Of a stretch of 64,000 bases of DNA, positions 1 to 10,703 are shown in pieces. The notes under the pieces are model-generated. The model saw only the letters and a program-made list of their open reading frames with translations. It was not told the DNA's origin and searched no databases. Every line of letters starts with the position of its first letter. The first letter of the stretch is position 1. A program made the position numbers and the translations under genes. Source of the DNA: Diploptera punctata (Eukaryota > Arthropoda > Insecta > Blattodea > Blaberidae); assembly GCA_030220185.1 (NCBI GenBank), contig JASPKZ010000426.1, positions 310,001 through 374,000 of the forward strand. Reading direction: 5' to 3'.

Positions 1-700
1 AGTCAAAATAACCAGCCCATTAATAAAACACTGTTCTGCATGAATTTTGTTTTTTTAAATAAATAAGCATTTCTGAATCACAATTTCACACAGATTTCAA
101 AAACGAAATCTGTTTTCGTGTATCACATCAGAATTTTTTACAATTCAAAATTTTATGTTTTGAATATTTTTCGTAATGTACAGCCTTTGAAAAAAAAAAT
201 GATGGCGCAACTCTTGATGATAGAAAGTTAAGAGTTTTGAAGAGCGATTCACACCAGTACGTTGTTACATATGCTGACTCGTTTGAGTATAAAGCAGACG
301 GCGTAAGCCTCTCTTGATATAATGTTATTAACTCCGTTTCAGTGGAGCAACTCGGTAAGTTGCTGTTTTCCGACGACGCGGGCTCATGTTCGATCCTGTT
401 TCATTTTTTAAAAATAATGTTGTTAATTTTTAAAATGCCTATATGTTACCTTATATAAAAACTTTATAACTTTGTATATATAGAGATATAAATTAATGAA
501 AGGAAAGGGCTCATAGAACATGAATAACGATTGTAACGTCTAATTACTTTCGTAACAAAATACAAGGCATAACAAAATTATTATTTCCACTACTAATACA
601 AAAATCGACTGATTAATTTAAGGTAAGTCAAGTTAGTATCTAATTTCATTATACAAGTAAGTCCTGGAGCATTGCATCGCTTCATACAGACAATCTCAAA
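1..700. other. Unassigned AT-rich DNA
   Basis: I see no supportable gene. Positions about 345-402 resemble the tRNA-like motif at 704-775: a GTGGAG start, then a TGTTCGATCC segment close to a pol III B box. This could be a decayed SINE head. The rest is AT-rich with short A and T runs. Confidence 0.3.
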
Positions 701-703
701 GAG

Positions 704-775
704 GGATTGTTGTGGTCTAGTGGAGGGAGCTACTGTTTTCCATGCATGAGGTCGCCTGTTCGATCCCGTTGTCAT
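704..775 (+). repeat. tRNA-like SINE head (putative)
   Basis: A tRNA-like stretch with an A-box-like TGGTCTAGTGG and a B-box-like TGTTCGATCCC about 45 bases apart, followed by a T-run that could end pol III transcription. I cannot draw a full cloverleaf, so this is more likely a SINE head or tRNA relic than a tRNA gene. It abuts the 3' end of the RTE-like LINE at 780. Confidence 0.35.
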
Positions 776-779
776 GTTT

Positions 780-3000
780 TTTTCTCTCGTCCTTACTTAC
801 TCACAGGCACTATCGAACCCGGAGGTTCATGGCCGCGCGGATATAAGCTCTCCATACATCCCTATCCTGTGCCAATGCTTTTCAATCATTCCCTGTATAA
901 TCTAATTCCCTCAAATCATAGTTAATGTTATCCTCCCACCTCATTCTTGGTCTACCAACTGGGCGTTTTCCCTCTGGCTTTCCTACAAGAAGCTTCCATG
1001 CAAGTCTTTCATTCCCCATAAGTGCAACATGTCCTGCCCATCGCAGTCTATGAGACTGTTCTTATTATATCTGGCTTCTTATCAAGACCATGTAGTTCAT
1101 TGTTATGTAGTCTTCTCCATTCACCTGTTTGTTCATTTCTCTTTGTTCCAGAAATTTTCCTAAGTACTTTATTCTCGAATACTTGTAACCTCCTTTCCTC
1201 CCTTATAAGTGTCCATGTTTCGCACCCATATAATATAACTGGTAGAATAATAGTTTTTGTATATTTTTAGTTTAAAGTTTTTTGAAAGGAGTTGGGACAT
1301 CAAAAGTCTCTGCAATGCATAATAGCACGCATTTCCAGAATTGAGCCTATATTTAATTTCTTTGTGCATCTCATTCCTATTTGTGATTATTGTTCCTAGG
1401 TATTTGAATTCAGCCACTTCCTCAAAATTTCCCTCATTTGTCATTAGCTGTTCATTTCCATTATATAATGTATTTCTAAGTGTGACCATATATTTAGTTC
1501 TATTAATATTTACTTCCAGTTGTAATTTCTTAGTGTTACTTAGTAGTGTGTGCGTGTTAGCCTTTTAGTATCTCCTCGCTATCGGCCTATAGTACAACAT
1601 CATCAGCATAAACTAACAGCTTATTAATACCATTGAGTTGTAAGCCTTCCTCATTCTCTAAATATTTAATGGCATGCTCTAGTACAAAATTAAATAGTAG
1701 AGGAGATAGTGCATCTCCTTGCTCCAACCCATTTTGGATTTCAAAAGTGTCCGAAAACTCTTTGCCTACACGCACCCTACTCTTTTTGCCAATTAGACAC
1801 ATTCGTATAAGTCTAACTAACTTTTTAGGAATTCCGAACTCCAGCAGGATACTATATAACTTCTCCCTCTTAATTGAATCATATGCTTTTTTGAAGTCAA
1901 CGTATAGTTGATGTACAGTACCATTATATACCCGTTTCTTTTCTAAAATTTGTCTAATGCTAAAAATCTGATCTGTTGTAGACTTGTTTCTTCTAAATCC
2001 ACATTGATGATCCCCTAGAATGCCATCAATATAGGGAGTAAGTCTGCTGACTGACATATTTGTTAGAATTTTGTACGAAGTTGAAAAGTAATGATATGCC
2101 CCTGTAGTTGTTGCAATCAGTTTTATCTCCTTTATTATAAATTGATACGATAATTGATTCTTTCCATTCAACTGTAAGAGCGTCTTTTTCCCAAATCATA
2201 CTAAGCAACCAGCGTATCTTGTCCATCAATTTTTCTGTCCCTGTTTTTATCAGTTCTGCTGGGATCTCATCCGAACCTGATGCTTTATACATCTTCAATT
2301 TTTCAATCGCCATTTCAACCTCTAATGCACTTGGTTCTGCGACTAGCATTTCTGCTGTCTGTAAATTACCCTCCTAAATGTCCTGTTCTGTATGTACATT
2401 TAATTGCTGATTAAAGTAACTTTTCCATCTATTTAATAAACTCCTAGAATCTGCAATCATATCCCCATTTTCATTCCGAATTATGTTTGTTCTAGCCTGA
2501 AACCCTTTCTTCTCTATACTAATTCCCTGATATAATTCTCTAATGTTCTTTTTTTTGTGCTCATTTCAAGATCAATAATCTTCTATCTCAAATATTCCCT
2601 CTTTTTACTCTTTAGTAACTTGGTGGTTTCCCGTATAATACTACCCAATTGCTCTAAATTTTACCTCATTTGGCTCGTGTAACCATTTCATATTTGCTAG
2701 CTTTCTTTTCTTTACAATGTCGGCAGATTCCTCATCAAACCATTTCTTGTTTTGCCTCTTTTTTAAACTGATGCTGACAATATAATAGTATATCTTATAG
2801 CCTCCCATCCTTTATTTATATCAGTTCCTTCTTCGTTTGCCACATTGTTATCTGAAGATTCCAGTACTTGAAATCTATTAGCAATTTTCATTTGGTATTC
2901 TTGCCGCATTTCATCATTTTTCAATGTTCTTAAATCTAATTTTTCAGAATCATCTTTAGCGTTTGTTCCTCTCATAAGCGATAGCCGTTGTCTGAATTTA
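780..3000 (-). mobile_element. RTE-like LINE, copy 1, 5'-truncated
   Basis: A non-LTR retrotransposon on the minus strand. Order in element sense: a linker (about 2975-2763), reverse transcriptase (2349-1587), post-RT region (1489-1169), and a C-terminal segment (to about 790) related to the better-preserved WENNINYDLREVDYTG copy at 40545-40733. The 3' end has short TAAG-like repeats, as in the other two copies. No endonuclease is present, which fits 5' truncation. Several frameshifts and stops split the frame. The clade call rests on the style of the RT and of the endonuclease in the sister copy (39.6 kb); RTE is my best guess, not proven. Confidence 0.7.
1587..2349 (-). pseudogene. Reverse transcriptase of RTE-like LINE copy 1
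   Basis: Two overlapping open segments (2349-2026 and 2171-1587) in different frames together cover a LINE reverse transcriptase, so a frameshift lies near 2100. Visible motifs in order: ASGSDEIPAELIK, HQCGFRRNKSTTDQIF, the catalytic segment LYVDFKKAYDSI (first Asp), GLEQGDALSPLLFNFVLE, and LLVYADDVVL with the catalytic Asp pair. In the family this enzyme copies LINE RNA into a nicked chromosomal target. The flanking frames are broken, so no working protein is expected. Confidence 0.8.
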
Positions 3001-3593
3001 TTTCTATTAATTTTCTTTCTTTTGTTTAATTTATTTTGCTTTGTTTTATTTCTATTATTTACCGTAATACTTATTTAGGCGAAATTGTTTTCCATTGCAG
3101 AACACACAACGAAATAGAACGTATTTTAGTTCCTCAAGTAGTTGTATACTTGTGAACCAAATAGCTGATCTCTAATCATGCACAGTGACATCGTTCCGAG
3201 ACTTGAAAATTATCTGTGCGCCATCATTTATTTCAAAGTCCGTACGTACTATAGTAATATAACATTGCGCTTATCGTTAGTTAGAAAGGCCCAACAGTTT
3301 ATAATTTAAACTTTATTACTTAAAATGTGAAATAATATAACTATTATCATGTTTATATTTTAAATTATGTTTACATTTATTAAACTCTTGCTAACTGTAA
3401 CTGCCTTAGTCCGTACAAACATTTGTGGTTTCGTATGTAAATGATCCAAATCTGTCTTGCTAAATATGTGGGTCATATGCGTTAGTAAAACAAAGAATAT
3501 AACTGCTTTTGTAAAGAAAACTTAATTTTAATACTTTTGCATTAAACTAGTAGACCAGGATAAATCGTGGTGCCCTCACAAAGTGTTTTGTAT
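3001..3593. other. Unassigned AT-rich gap
   Basis: No gene or element recognised. A pyrimidine-rich stretch ending in TTGCAG at about 3604 looks like a splice acceptor just before the next feature, but this is weak. Confidence 0.3.
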
Positions 3594-3599
3594 TTTTGT

Positions 3600-4345
3600 T
3601 GCAGAGTTCAGGAGTTGGAAAACATGGAAGAAAAGAAGTGATTGCCCTTTGGTATCCCTATGATTTGGAGGGAACCTACAAATCATGGAGACGATTGTTA
3701 TTTTTGCACAGTTAAGGTAGCAGCATATAGGCCTAATGCTTAAAACAAGGAAAATATTGCATATCCTAACATTCCCTCTGCCATTCAGCCTGCAACTCAT
3801 GGTCCTGATATTCCGGTTCCCTTACATCCTGAATCAGGTATATTGCCATTTGCATCCAGTAGCACTAAAACTGAAACTCCTGTGGATGATGAATCATATA
3901 ATTCTGATCACGATATTTGTTTTAATGAAAGTGACCTTAATGATTTAGTGAGTGTTTTAATTTGCCTAAAGAATCAGCAGAACTGTTAGGCACTTGGTTA
4001 AAATTAAATAAAGTATTGACCGAAAGTACATATTTTTCATGTTACAGGCATCGTGAGAAGGAACTTCTCCCTTTTTTGCGGAAGAAGAAAATTTAGTATA
4101 TTGCCAAGACATCCCTGCTGTCTTAAAATTTTATAACATAAACTATAATTCCAAAGAGTGGAACTTCTGCATAGATTCTTCTAAAAAAGTCTTAATGGTG
4201 TTTTGCTTCGTAATGGAAACATTAATCCTTCCATTACTGTGGCCCACTCTTTTGTTTTAAAGGAGACATATGAAAATGTAACGTTTTTGTTACAATAACT
4301 GCAGTACGAAAACAATCTACGCTAGTCTGTGGAGATTTCATGATT
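3600..4345 (+). pseudogene. CACTA-like transposase fragment (same family as 10.9-12.5 kb)
   Basis: Translated fragments match, in order, the protein encoded on the minus strand at 10892-12548. Shared pieces include an IWREP-like segment with a CYFC pair (about 3641-3720), PNIPSAIQPATHGPDIPVP (3760-3830), an ESDLNDLVSVFNLPKES segment (3925-3985), a region ending in CIDSSKK (about 4165-4190) equivalent to the FIDSS of the other copy, and a CGDF-like block near 4325. Several frameshifts and stops interrupt it. The sequence stops at 4345 where a PLE fragment begins. I know this family as widespread uncharacterised proteins in insects; the transposase role is inferred from the complete copy. Confidence 0.65.
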
Positions 4346-4689
4346 ATTGGACTATTATATTGATTTAGGCTTTCACGGCCGGAGTTGCTATGATGATCTT
4401 GAAGAAGGTTTTCCGGGCTGTAGGTCGTGGTCTCGAGGCTTGAATTTCCCCGACGTTTCCCCAAAGACAGCGTCTGTTATCCTCAAGGGTTGTCTTGAGA
4501 CTGGCATTTTTTTGTTGTTGGGGCGCATGAAGCGGCGCCCAGTGCGCCGCGTTGGAACCACGAGCAGCTCCCTGGCGGCGAATACCTTTGCGATTATCGA
4601 GTTGGAGTTTATCCACTTAACCTGCGTATATTTAGCGGCGTTGATGTTCAGTCAAATTTGATGTGACTGGAGGTGAAATGAGGTGTAAC
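4346..4689 (-). mobile_element. Penelope-like element 3' fragment with hammerhead-like motif
   Basis: About 100 bases here match, in reverse complement, the segment at 27295-27400. Both share a TTGAG-type core, a stem, then GAAACGTCGGG. The layout resembles the hammerhead ribozyme motifs reported in PLE terminal repeats, but the core is degenerate (U for C at the first core base). No coding sequence is seen. It sits between the CACTA-like fragment and the 3' end of Jockey copy 1. Confidence 0.45.
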
Positions 4690-4914
4690 GTCGTAGACCA
4701 CCCGACCGGACAAGCAGACAGTCCGAAAGCCGACCGGGAGGAATGAGCCACGCTACTCCAGCTGCAGCACAGCACTCATTTCATTGTACTGGGACATCAA
4801 TATTTTGGGAATATGTTTCGATGAAATGCACGTAGCTGTAGCGCATGCTCTATATTGCGAACAATTGGATTTGTATGATTCTGGATAAATTGGAACATGT
4901 TATCTACACGTTGT

Positions 4915-5925
4915 TCAATTGTGGTCGCAATATAAGGCATTTGCGCTAGGTTGTGAAGGTCTGCGATCCTCGTGTATAGAGGGGTCGAAAAAAATAATTT
5001 TGCGACATTTGTTCTCTAATACCTGAACTTTCTTTTTTTGACATGCAGCGAGGATACTCCTGGCTTCACAACCATACAGCAACATGCTACGGATCACGGC
5101 TGAATAGAGAATCAGTTTGACCCGAGATGCCAGTGTTGGTGACTTGAAAAATGGATAAAGTAAGACAATTGCCGCATTTGATTTATGAATAATTTGCCGA
5201 ATATGAATTTGGAACGTAAACGTGTAATCCAGAAGGATCCCAATATACTTGACTGAGGGCTCTGGTCGGAATTGGCGAGTTCCCAAGATGAGTTGGACTT
5301 GGTTTCGTCTACTGGACATAGTAAATAAAACAGCTTTAGTTTTGTTAACATTAAGTTTAATGTTCCAGAGACGAAACCAGGAATAATAGAAATTCAAGGC
5401 AGACTGGACTTTAGGGATACGGCGGGGTAATAGAAGGAATGGTGTCTGATGATACAAACAAGTATCATCAGCAAAATATGCAAGGTGAATACGGTTAAAA
5501 GTTGGGATGTCTGACACATAGAGAGTGTACAGTAAGGGAGAAAGGAATGCATCTTGTGGAACTCCCGCCAAGAGGGGCTTGCAGTCAGAATTGTACCCAC
5601 GAACCGATACATAAAATTGCCAGTTAGTTAAGTATTTAGCTATAATTTTAATTAAGTCAGCCGAAATTTGAATTTTGATTAATTTATATAATAAACCATT
5701 TATCCAAGTCGAATCGAAAGCCTTCTCAACAATATCGAGGATTACTGCCAAAGTACTTTTATTGTTGTTGAATTCCGTAACAACCTGGTCAACCTGTCTA
5801 GCAAGCTGAAGTGGAGTCCTGTGTGTTTTTCTAAAGCCAAATTGGTGAGTAGAAAAAAGGTTTCTCTCTACCACTTCGCGTTTTAGTCTTGCCAAAATTA
5901 TTTTCTCCATAACTTTCCCCAGCAC
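4915..5925 (-). pseudogene. Jockey-like ORF2 reverse transcriptase, copy 1
   Basis: A 336-codon open stretch covering most of a Jockey-clade reverse transcriptase. Visible blocks in order: HQFGFRKTHRTPLQLARQVD, AVILDIVEKAFDSTWINGL (first catalytic Asp region with one extra residue compared with copy 2), PLLAGVPQDAFLSPLLYTLY, LAYFADDTCLYH (catalytic Asp pair), and NVNKTKAVLF. After RT comes the usual C-terminal stretch with LLYGCEA and a VQVLENKCRK segment. The first methionine is internal to the domain. Upstream coding to 7408 is broken into pieces, so this is a relic. Confidence 0.8.
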
Positions 5926-6409
5926 AGGTAGAAGACAGATTGACCTTAAGTTGTCCGGGTTGGTAACTTTGTCTTTTTTTCCAGACTTCGGGGAACTACT
6001 GGAACTTAAGACAAAGATTTTGGCAGTAAATGTTTTACCGCCAAATTAGGTATCCGGCATGATCGGGGGCACGAACGGAAGGGAGGTTCTGGATTACGGC
6101 TTTCAATTCCGAATGCCGTATATCTGAAAGGGTGAGAGGGATGGGTGTTTCAAGAAAAGTACTTACTGTATGATGTATCTAAACTTCATGAGCCGGTGTG
6201 GTGAGTTCATGAGGGCGGAACCTTAGTGCAAAATGATCAGAGAAAATCTGGGCTTTCTCCTGTGGGAGATAAGCCCAGGTTCCATTATTATTAATAGCTA
6301 AGCGAGGAGGCGGGGCTCTACTCCGTTTTATTCGTTTAAGAATTTGCCACGGTGGAGTTTTTGCATCCGTAAAACGCTGGAGGGAAGATTACTAATCAAC
6401 GCTTCGCTT

Positions 6410-7408
6410 TTATTGCAATCGGTTCCGCACCAAATGAGTGTAGCGATTGTATAGTTGTTTGTATTGGGTAGCGCCAAAAGTACGATATAGCCTGCTATAC
6501 CATTTTTTTTCATTCGTCGTGTATGGTCGTGTATGTGTAGTGTTATCTGTTGGTGTTGTAGAGAGTGGCCGTTTTAATAGTGGCCTGTAGACTAAGGAGA
6601 GCGAGTTCCAGTTTTTCTGTAGACTGAACAGAGAGTGTAGGCTTAACCCATTGGTTAAGGATGTGAGAGTAAATCTGCCAGTCTGTGTGATCATGGTATA
6701 TGTTTGGGGGCGAGGACAATAAAAATGTTGGGCTGATTTTAAAGAGTTTAGCACTGTGGTCTGAGTCAAGGATGTCTGTAATCGTGGTGACGTGTGGAGA
6801 GATTGGTAAATTATTTGAGAAAACAATATCCAGTATGTTAGAACGGAAGCCAAAGCATGTGTTTCTGAAAAATGTATGTTCCCCTGGTGCGGAAATTTCT
6901 ATGTTATGATGCTGGCAGTAATTTTGAAGTATCATCCTAGTTCAATTTTGGGTACGAAAATTCCAGAAAAGATGTTTGCTGTTGAAGTCTCCCGCTAACA
7001 AGTAGTTAGGGGAAACGGAAGTGAGAGTATTTAGGTCGTATCTCGTTAGGAGTCTGGTAGGTGATTTGTAGATAGAAGTTATGTAAATTGACTCACGGTG
7101 AGAGATAGGTAAGAATATGGCTGTTGCTTCAATAAATTTAAGCCTGGGGTAGGGGCCACTCTGTGGCCAATGGTTTATTTAATACAGATTGCAGTGCCAC
7201 CAAGGGGACCATTCAATCGGTTATTTCTGTAGGTAGAATAGTGCGGAATTTTGAATTTGTCGCCTGGTTTTAAAAATGTTTTGTTAAAAAGAAGAATGTC
7301 TATATCTCTCTCTTGTACAAAAGTAATAAGCTCCTGAACTTGCTTTAATACACCATTGGCATTAAATGCCGCAACATTGAGAAAGCTTCCGATGTGGTAC
7401 CTACACAT
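6410..7408 (-). pseudogene. Jockey-like ORF2 endonuclease and linker, copy 1
   Basis: The N-terminal part of ORF2, broken into at least three frames (7408-7175, 6935-6543, 6853-6410). The first piece starts near a methionine and reads LNVAAFNANGVLKQ and ERDIDILLFNKTFLKPGD, the opening of an APE-type endonuclease that nicks target DNA. The piece at 6935 holds an SDHSAKLFKI-like endonuclease end. The gap 5926-6410 has traces of the RT N-terminus. Equivalent parts are found in copy 2 at 20.2-22.9 kb. Confidence 0.7.
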
Positions 7409-7482
7409 GTTTATCGAAACACATGTCCACCAGGTTAATCATGAAAGCGAACTTTTCCATAGGGGTTTTGAGTTGAGCCTAC

Positions 7483-7545
<63 letters not shown>
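7483..7545 (+). repeat. (AAT)n microsatellite
   Basis: About 21 AAT repeats. It directly joins the LINE tail at 7546 and probably arose as that element's 3' microsatellite tail. Confidence 0.95.
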
Positions 7546-7717
7546 GCTTTATTTTACCTGGCAGAATTAAGACCTTAAGGCATTGTCTGCCACTCAACCA
7601 GGTTTTTAAAAAATACAAATACAAAACAAATATTCTTACAACTACATAAACAATTACATATTATAAAAACAATACAATACAATCCATATTTATAACCTAT
7701 TTCTATTTACTCTGTCC
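7546..7717 (-). mobile_element. LINE or SINE 3' tail with AAT repeat
   Basis: The block after the AAT repeat (GCTTTATTTTACCTGGCAG, then the ACCTTAAGGC and CACTCAACC region) recurs in reverse complement at about 56310-56395, again next to an AAT/ATT array. Two copies with the same edge and microsatellite show this is the 3' end of one retrotransposon family. I cannot name the family. Confidence 0.6.
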
Positions 7718-7920
7718 CGCGCCGTAGCCGAGTGGTTAAGGTAGGAAACCTTGGCACAGAACTACGGGACTTGAGCTGGTTCGAGTCTCCATGGGGGAAG
7801 AAATTTTCTCATGATATTTCGGCCAGTATGGGACCGGTGCCCACCCAGCATCGTGATGCATTTGTGTAGCTACAATAAGTAGCGATTCCAATTTGAGAAA
7901 ACCAGCTGTAACGGCTGGGT
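7718..7920 (+). mobile_element. tRNA-derived SINE
   Basis: Starts with GCGCCGTAGCCGAGTGG, a clear pol III A box of Ser/Leu-tRNA type, followed about 45 bases on by a B box GGTTCGAGTCTCC. The body continues through GCCCACCCAGCATCGTG and ends near 7920, where Jockey ORF1 resumes. SINEs are non-autonomous and are copied by LINE enzymes. Target duplications were not resolved. Confidence 0.65.
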
Positions 7921-9460
7921 ATTTAAAAGTTCGTGTTCATGACTAGAAAGTGGTAATTGGGAGACTTGTTGTGACCGGCCTCTAACAATGCTTTTTGATT
8001 GATTGTTTGTATTACTAACCGTTTGATTGAATGATACTTGAGGATTATCGGTTTAGATGTAAAAGTACGTGTTTTTCGTACTTGACAATTTTGACTTGGT
8101 GGATTTTGTTTTCTTTTTAGAAAAACAGCTTTGTTGCGACAAATGATGGGCATTCCCGATATGAGGCGGGGTGGCCTGACGCACCACAATTTGGCACTCT
8201 TTAGCAAAGATATATCAGTGAGCGCTTGGGTTTTCACTGGACAGTTAATATGATTATGAGGGCCAGCACATACTACAAATCAGGGCGCCAGGCTGCACCC
8301 CGCGAAAGTGTGGTTAAATCGTTGGCAATTAAAGCATTGCTTTAGGCCTGATCTCGGTTTATATGGCTCCACCGCAACAACCGTGAAAAGAAGCCGTGAT
8401 ATATTAAATATTTATCTACCTGCCTCATTATTCTCAAGTTCAAGAATGTAAAGAGGGAGTGGAGTAAGAGATTTATTCTCTTCTTTAGTGATTTGTTTAA
8501 TACTTTTGATAGGAAAATTCAAAACACGAAGCTCTTGAAGTATGTCATTTGTGGGTGTAAAAGAGGGGAGTCTTCTCAAGACAGCCCGTAGTGGCAGATC
8601 TTGCCTCATAACGTAGGTGGTGGTTTTTTACCAGCGGCTGTGAAAAATTCCTTAACGATTTTGTGATGGGCCACATAGACTGCGTAGTATCGCAGGCCCT
8701 CTAGTGTGCTCACAATTTTAGATTCATTTGCAAGTTTAGTTTTAAGTTCTCTATTCACTGTAAATAAACCGCCGTGCCCTATAACAGTGATAAGGGGCGG
8801 CCATGTTTCCTTTTTTGGAGTGGACGCACCAGAAGGCTGCGCACTACTTGCTGCGGATGGAGTCTTAGTCCATTTTGATGCCCGAGTTTGACGTTCGGTT
8901 GTTAAGTGGATAACAGTTTTTTAGCACGAACTGAATACGTATTGCTAACTGGTATCGCTGGGATAAAAGGCACAGTCGACGCTTTCTTGTTCGGCTTTGT
9001 TTGCTTTCTCATTTCCTTCTCTGGGTTTTTCGTAATTTTGTGATTCGATATTTTTGACATTGTTTTTTTTTTTTAGTGCTAGTACTTGGCTCTGCACGGT
9101 TATCTCCCCACTATAAAAGCAGGAAGTCTGTACCTGCATAGCCATTGTTTGTATTTCTGCTAGTATGCTTTCTACATATTCTTGCTTATCATTGCAGGTT
9201 TCTTTAAGACTATTCATATTAGCCGAACACTTGCGAGTCATGTTCATGGCCGTTTCGGTCTGTTCAAACTCTGGGTAAGCCTGTAGATAACTAGTTATAA
9301 TGACAAATAAACTTCAATTTTCTTTCAGCTAGAGCTGCATACTTTGAGCTGGTTTTGGAATGTTGTTTATTTTGGTAGGCTTCAAAGTGTAAGGAAGCAG
9401 TTTCCCAGACTTCCAATGGACCGTAGTCCCGAACCTCTTCCTCCATCCCAACATCTATTA
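7921..9460 (-). pseudogene. Jockey-like ORF1 (nucleic-acid-binding protein), copy 1
   Basis: Broken frames on the minus strand. Pieces in sense order: 9460-9291 (N-terminal part, continuing the frame that crosses the hAT end), 9247-8945, 8609-8412 (LPLRAVLRRLPSFTPT, matching the conserved region before the zinc knuckles in Jockey ORF1), then a cysteine/histidine knuckle region at about 8380-8240 and the tail 8237-7923. In the family the protein binds the element RNA. Copy 2 has the equivalent at 22.9-24.45 kb. Stops and frameshifts make it nonfunctional. Confidence 0.65.
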
Positions 9461-9851
9461 CAGGGCCGCCCAAACTTTTTAATGGGCCGGGCCAATAACT
9501 GATTGTGCAATTGATCGCGGGCCGGAACAACTTCTTGGCAACAGCAATCAGACACATTTTCACAAATTGGCCATCAGAAAACGGTTTTCCGTTTTCAGCA
9601 ATTAGTTTCGAAACTTCATAACTCGCTTCGGTAACATTTCTTTGTCTTACACCACCACCCTGAATTAATAACTGCTGTTGTGCCGTAACTTTAGAAATGA
9701 GCTCGTTCGCTTTTTCAGTATGCTCATCTCCATCAAATTTAACAAAATGGCTATGCTTTATTTGGTAATGTCTTTTAATGTTATATTCTTTCACAACTGC
9801 AATAACATAATTACAAATAAAACATAACACTTTGTTTCCATGCACCTTCAC
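9461..9851 (-). pseudogene. hAT transposase N-terminal fragment (BED-like zinc finger)
   Basis: From the methionine at 9851: about 130 codons inside the hAT element. A zinc-finger-like arrangement Cys10-x2-Cys13 with His28 and His33 is followed by ASYEVSKLIAENGKPFSDG and FVKMCLIAVAK, the start seen in ZBED/GTF2IRD2-type hAT proteins. The frame runs out through the left inverted repeat into Jockey sequence without a stop, so the apparent 186-residue protein is a chance fusion. The catalytic RNase-H part and the C-terminal dimerisation domain are deleted. Confidence 0.7.
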
Positions 9852-10265
9852 GAGGTACTTGCTGGTTCAGGATTAGATAAACTCCCTATATTCGGAATCT
9901 ACGCGTTTGTTGAAAGTATTTTCTCACTTTAACATTATTTTTACAACTAGTCCGTGCACAGGCTACTTTTTGATTGACAATATAACAAGCGAAAAAAAAT
10001 TAATGTTCAAAGTTTGGAGTGGGGATTAAAACGGTAAATAAAAGGATGAATCATCTCTATTACTTTGTCAAGAGAAGCGGTGACACATCAAATCCACATT
10101 CCAGAGAGATAAATTTCACACAGGGATGACCAAACTTGATATTACATTTTAAATCTAAATTAAAAAAATATAAAATCAATTTGTTCATTTCATTATTTAC
10201 GCGGGCCATACGAAAAGCCATGGCGGGCCGGATGCGGCCCGCGGGCCGTAGTTTGGACCGCTCTG
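9461..10265 (-). mobile_element. hAT-type DNA transposon, deletion derivative
   Basis: Imperfect terminal inverted repeats: CAGGGCCGCCCAAACT at the left and, read from the right, CAGAGCGGTCCAAACT. The flanks are ATCTATTA (9453-9460) and ATCTATAA (10266-10273), an 8-bp target duplication with one mismatch, as expected for hAT. At 805 bp it keeps only an N-terminal transposase piece. It inserted into Jockey ORF1 and is therefore younger than that LINE. Confidence 0.88.
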
Positions 10266-10703
10266 ATCTATAAATTCTGAATTTGAAGCCATGGTGCATG
10301 GTCTGACCAAGACTTAGTCCAATGCCTTTAAAACTCTTGAACCGAAAGTGCTATTTCGGTTCGTTACATCAGTGTTGTTATCCTCCTTTCCCTATGAGAT
10401 TCGTGAACTATGACAATTTCCTTTCTCTCTGTATCAACCCCCACTCTCCTTTCAATCCTCCCTTTGTTCTGTTTGTAGTGCGCAACTTCCCCTTCTACCT
10501 CGGAACGCTCAAATAGAGTACACTCATCGTGAAAATTATCATTCGATCGTAGATGTTGGTTGGAACATTGTCGTCGTCTGGAGGACGCGAGCTGCGCATT
10601 TTTGGTTTTGGTCCGACAAGCCAGGGAAAGGCACCCTCGGCAAGGACTAAAAGTATGTATGAGAGGTTGATTGTGTGAGTTATGTTTTTTGTTTAATTAA
10701 TTA

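Larger units (their letters stand above)
4690..10336 (-). mobile_element. Jockey-like LINE, copy 1
   Basis: A two-ORF LINE on the minus strand. In element sense: ORF1 (nucleic-acid-binding, from about 10318 down to 7921, interrupted by a hAT element), then ORF2 (endonuclease from 7408, reverse transcriptase ending near 4915), then a 3' UTR to about 4690. The same order and matching sequence recur in copy 2 (18.6-26.1 kb), including a shared 3' UTR block with GACAAGCAGA and GGAATGAGCC. The 5' part is cut at 10336 by the LTR array. Insertions at 7483-7920 and 9461-10265 are younger. Confidence 0.75.

Noticed and set aside
4347..4661. Overlapping open frames on both strands at 4.35-4.66 kb
   Set aside because: The region is a non-coding PLE terminal fragment shared with 27.2-27.4 kb, where the frames are not conserved.
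7356..7649. Poly-Asn and poly-Leu proteins at the AAT array
   Set aside because: They are translations of the microsatellite in different frames; neither has flanking domain structure.
9291..9851. A 186-residue single protein
   Set aside because: Its first 130 codons lie in the hAT element and the rest in Jockey ORF1. The join is an insertion border, not a gene.
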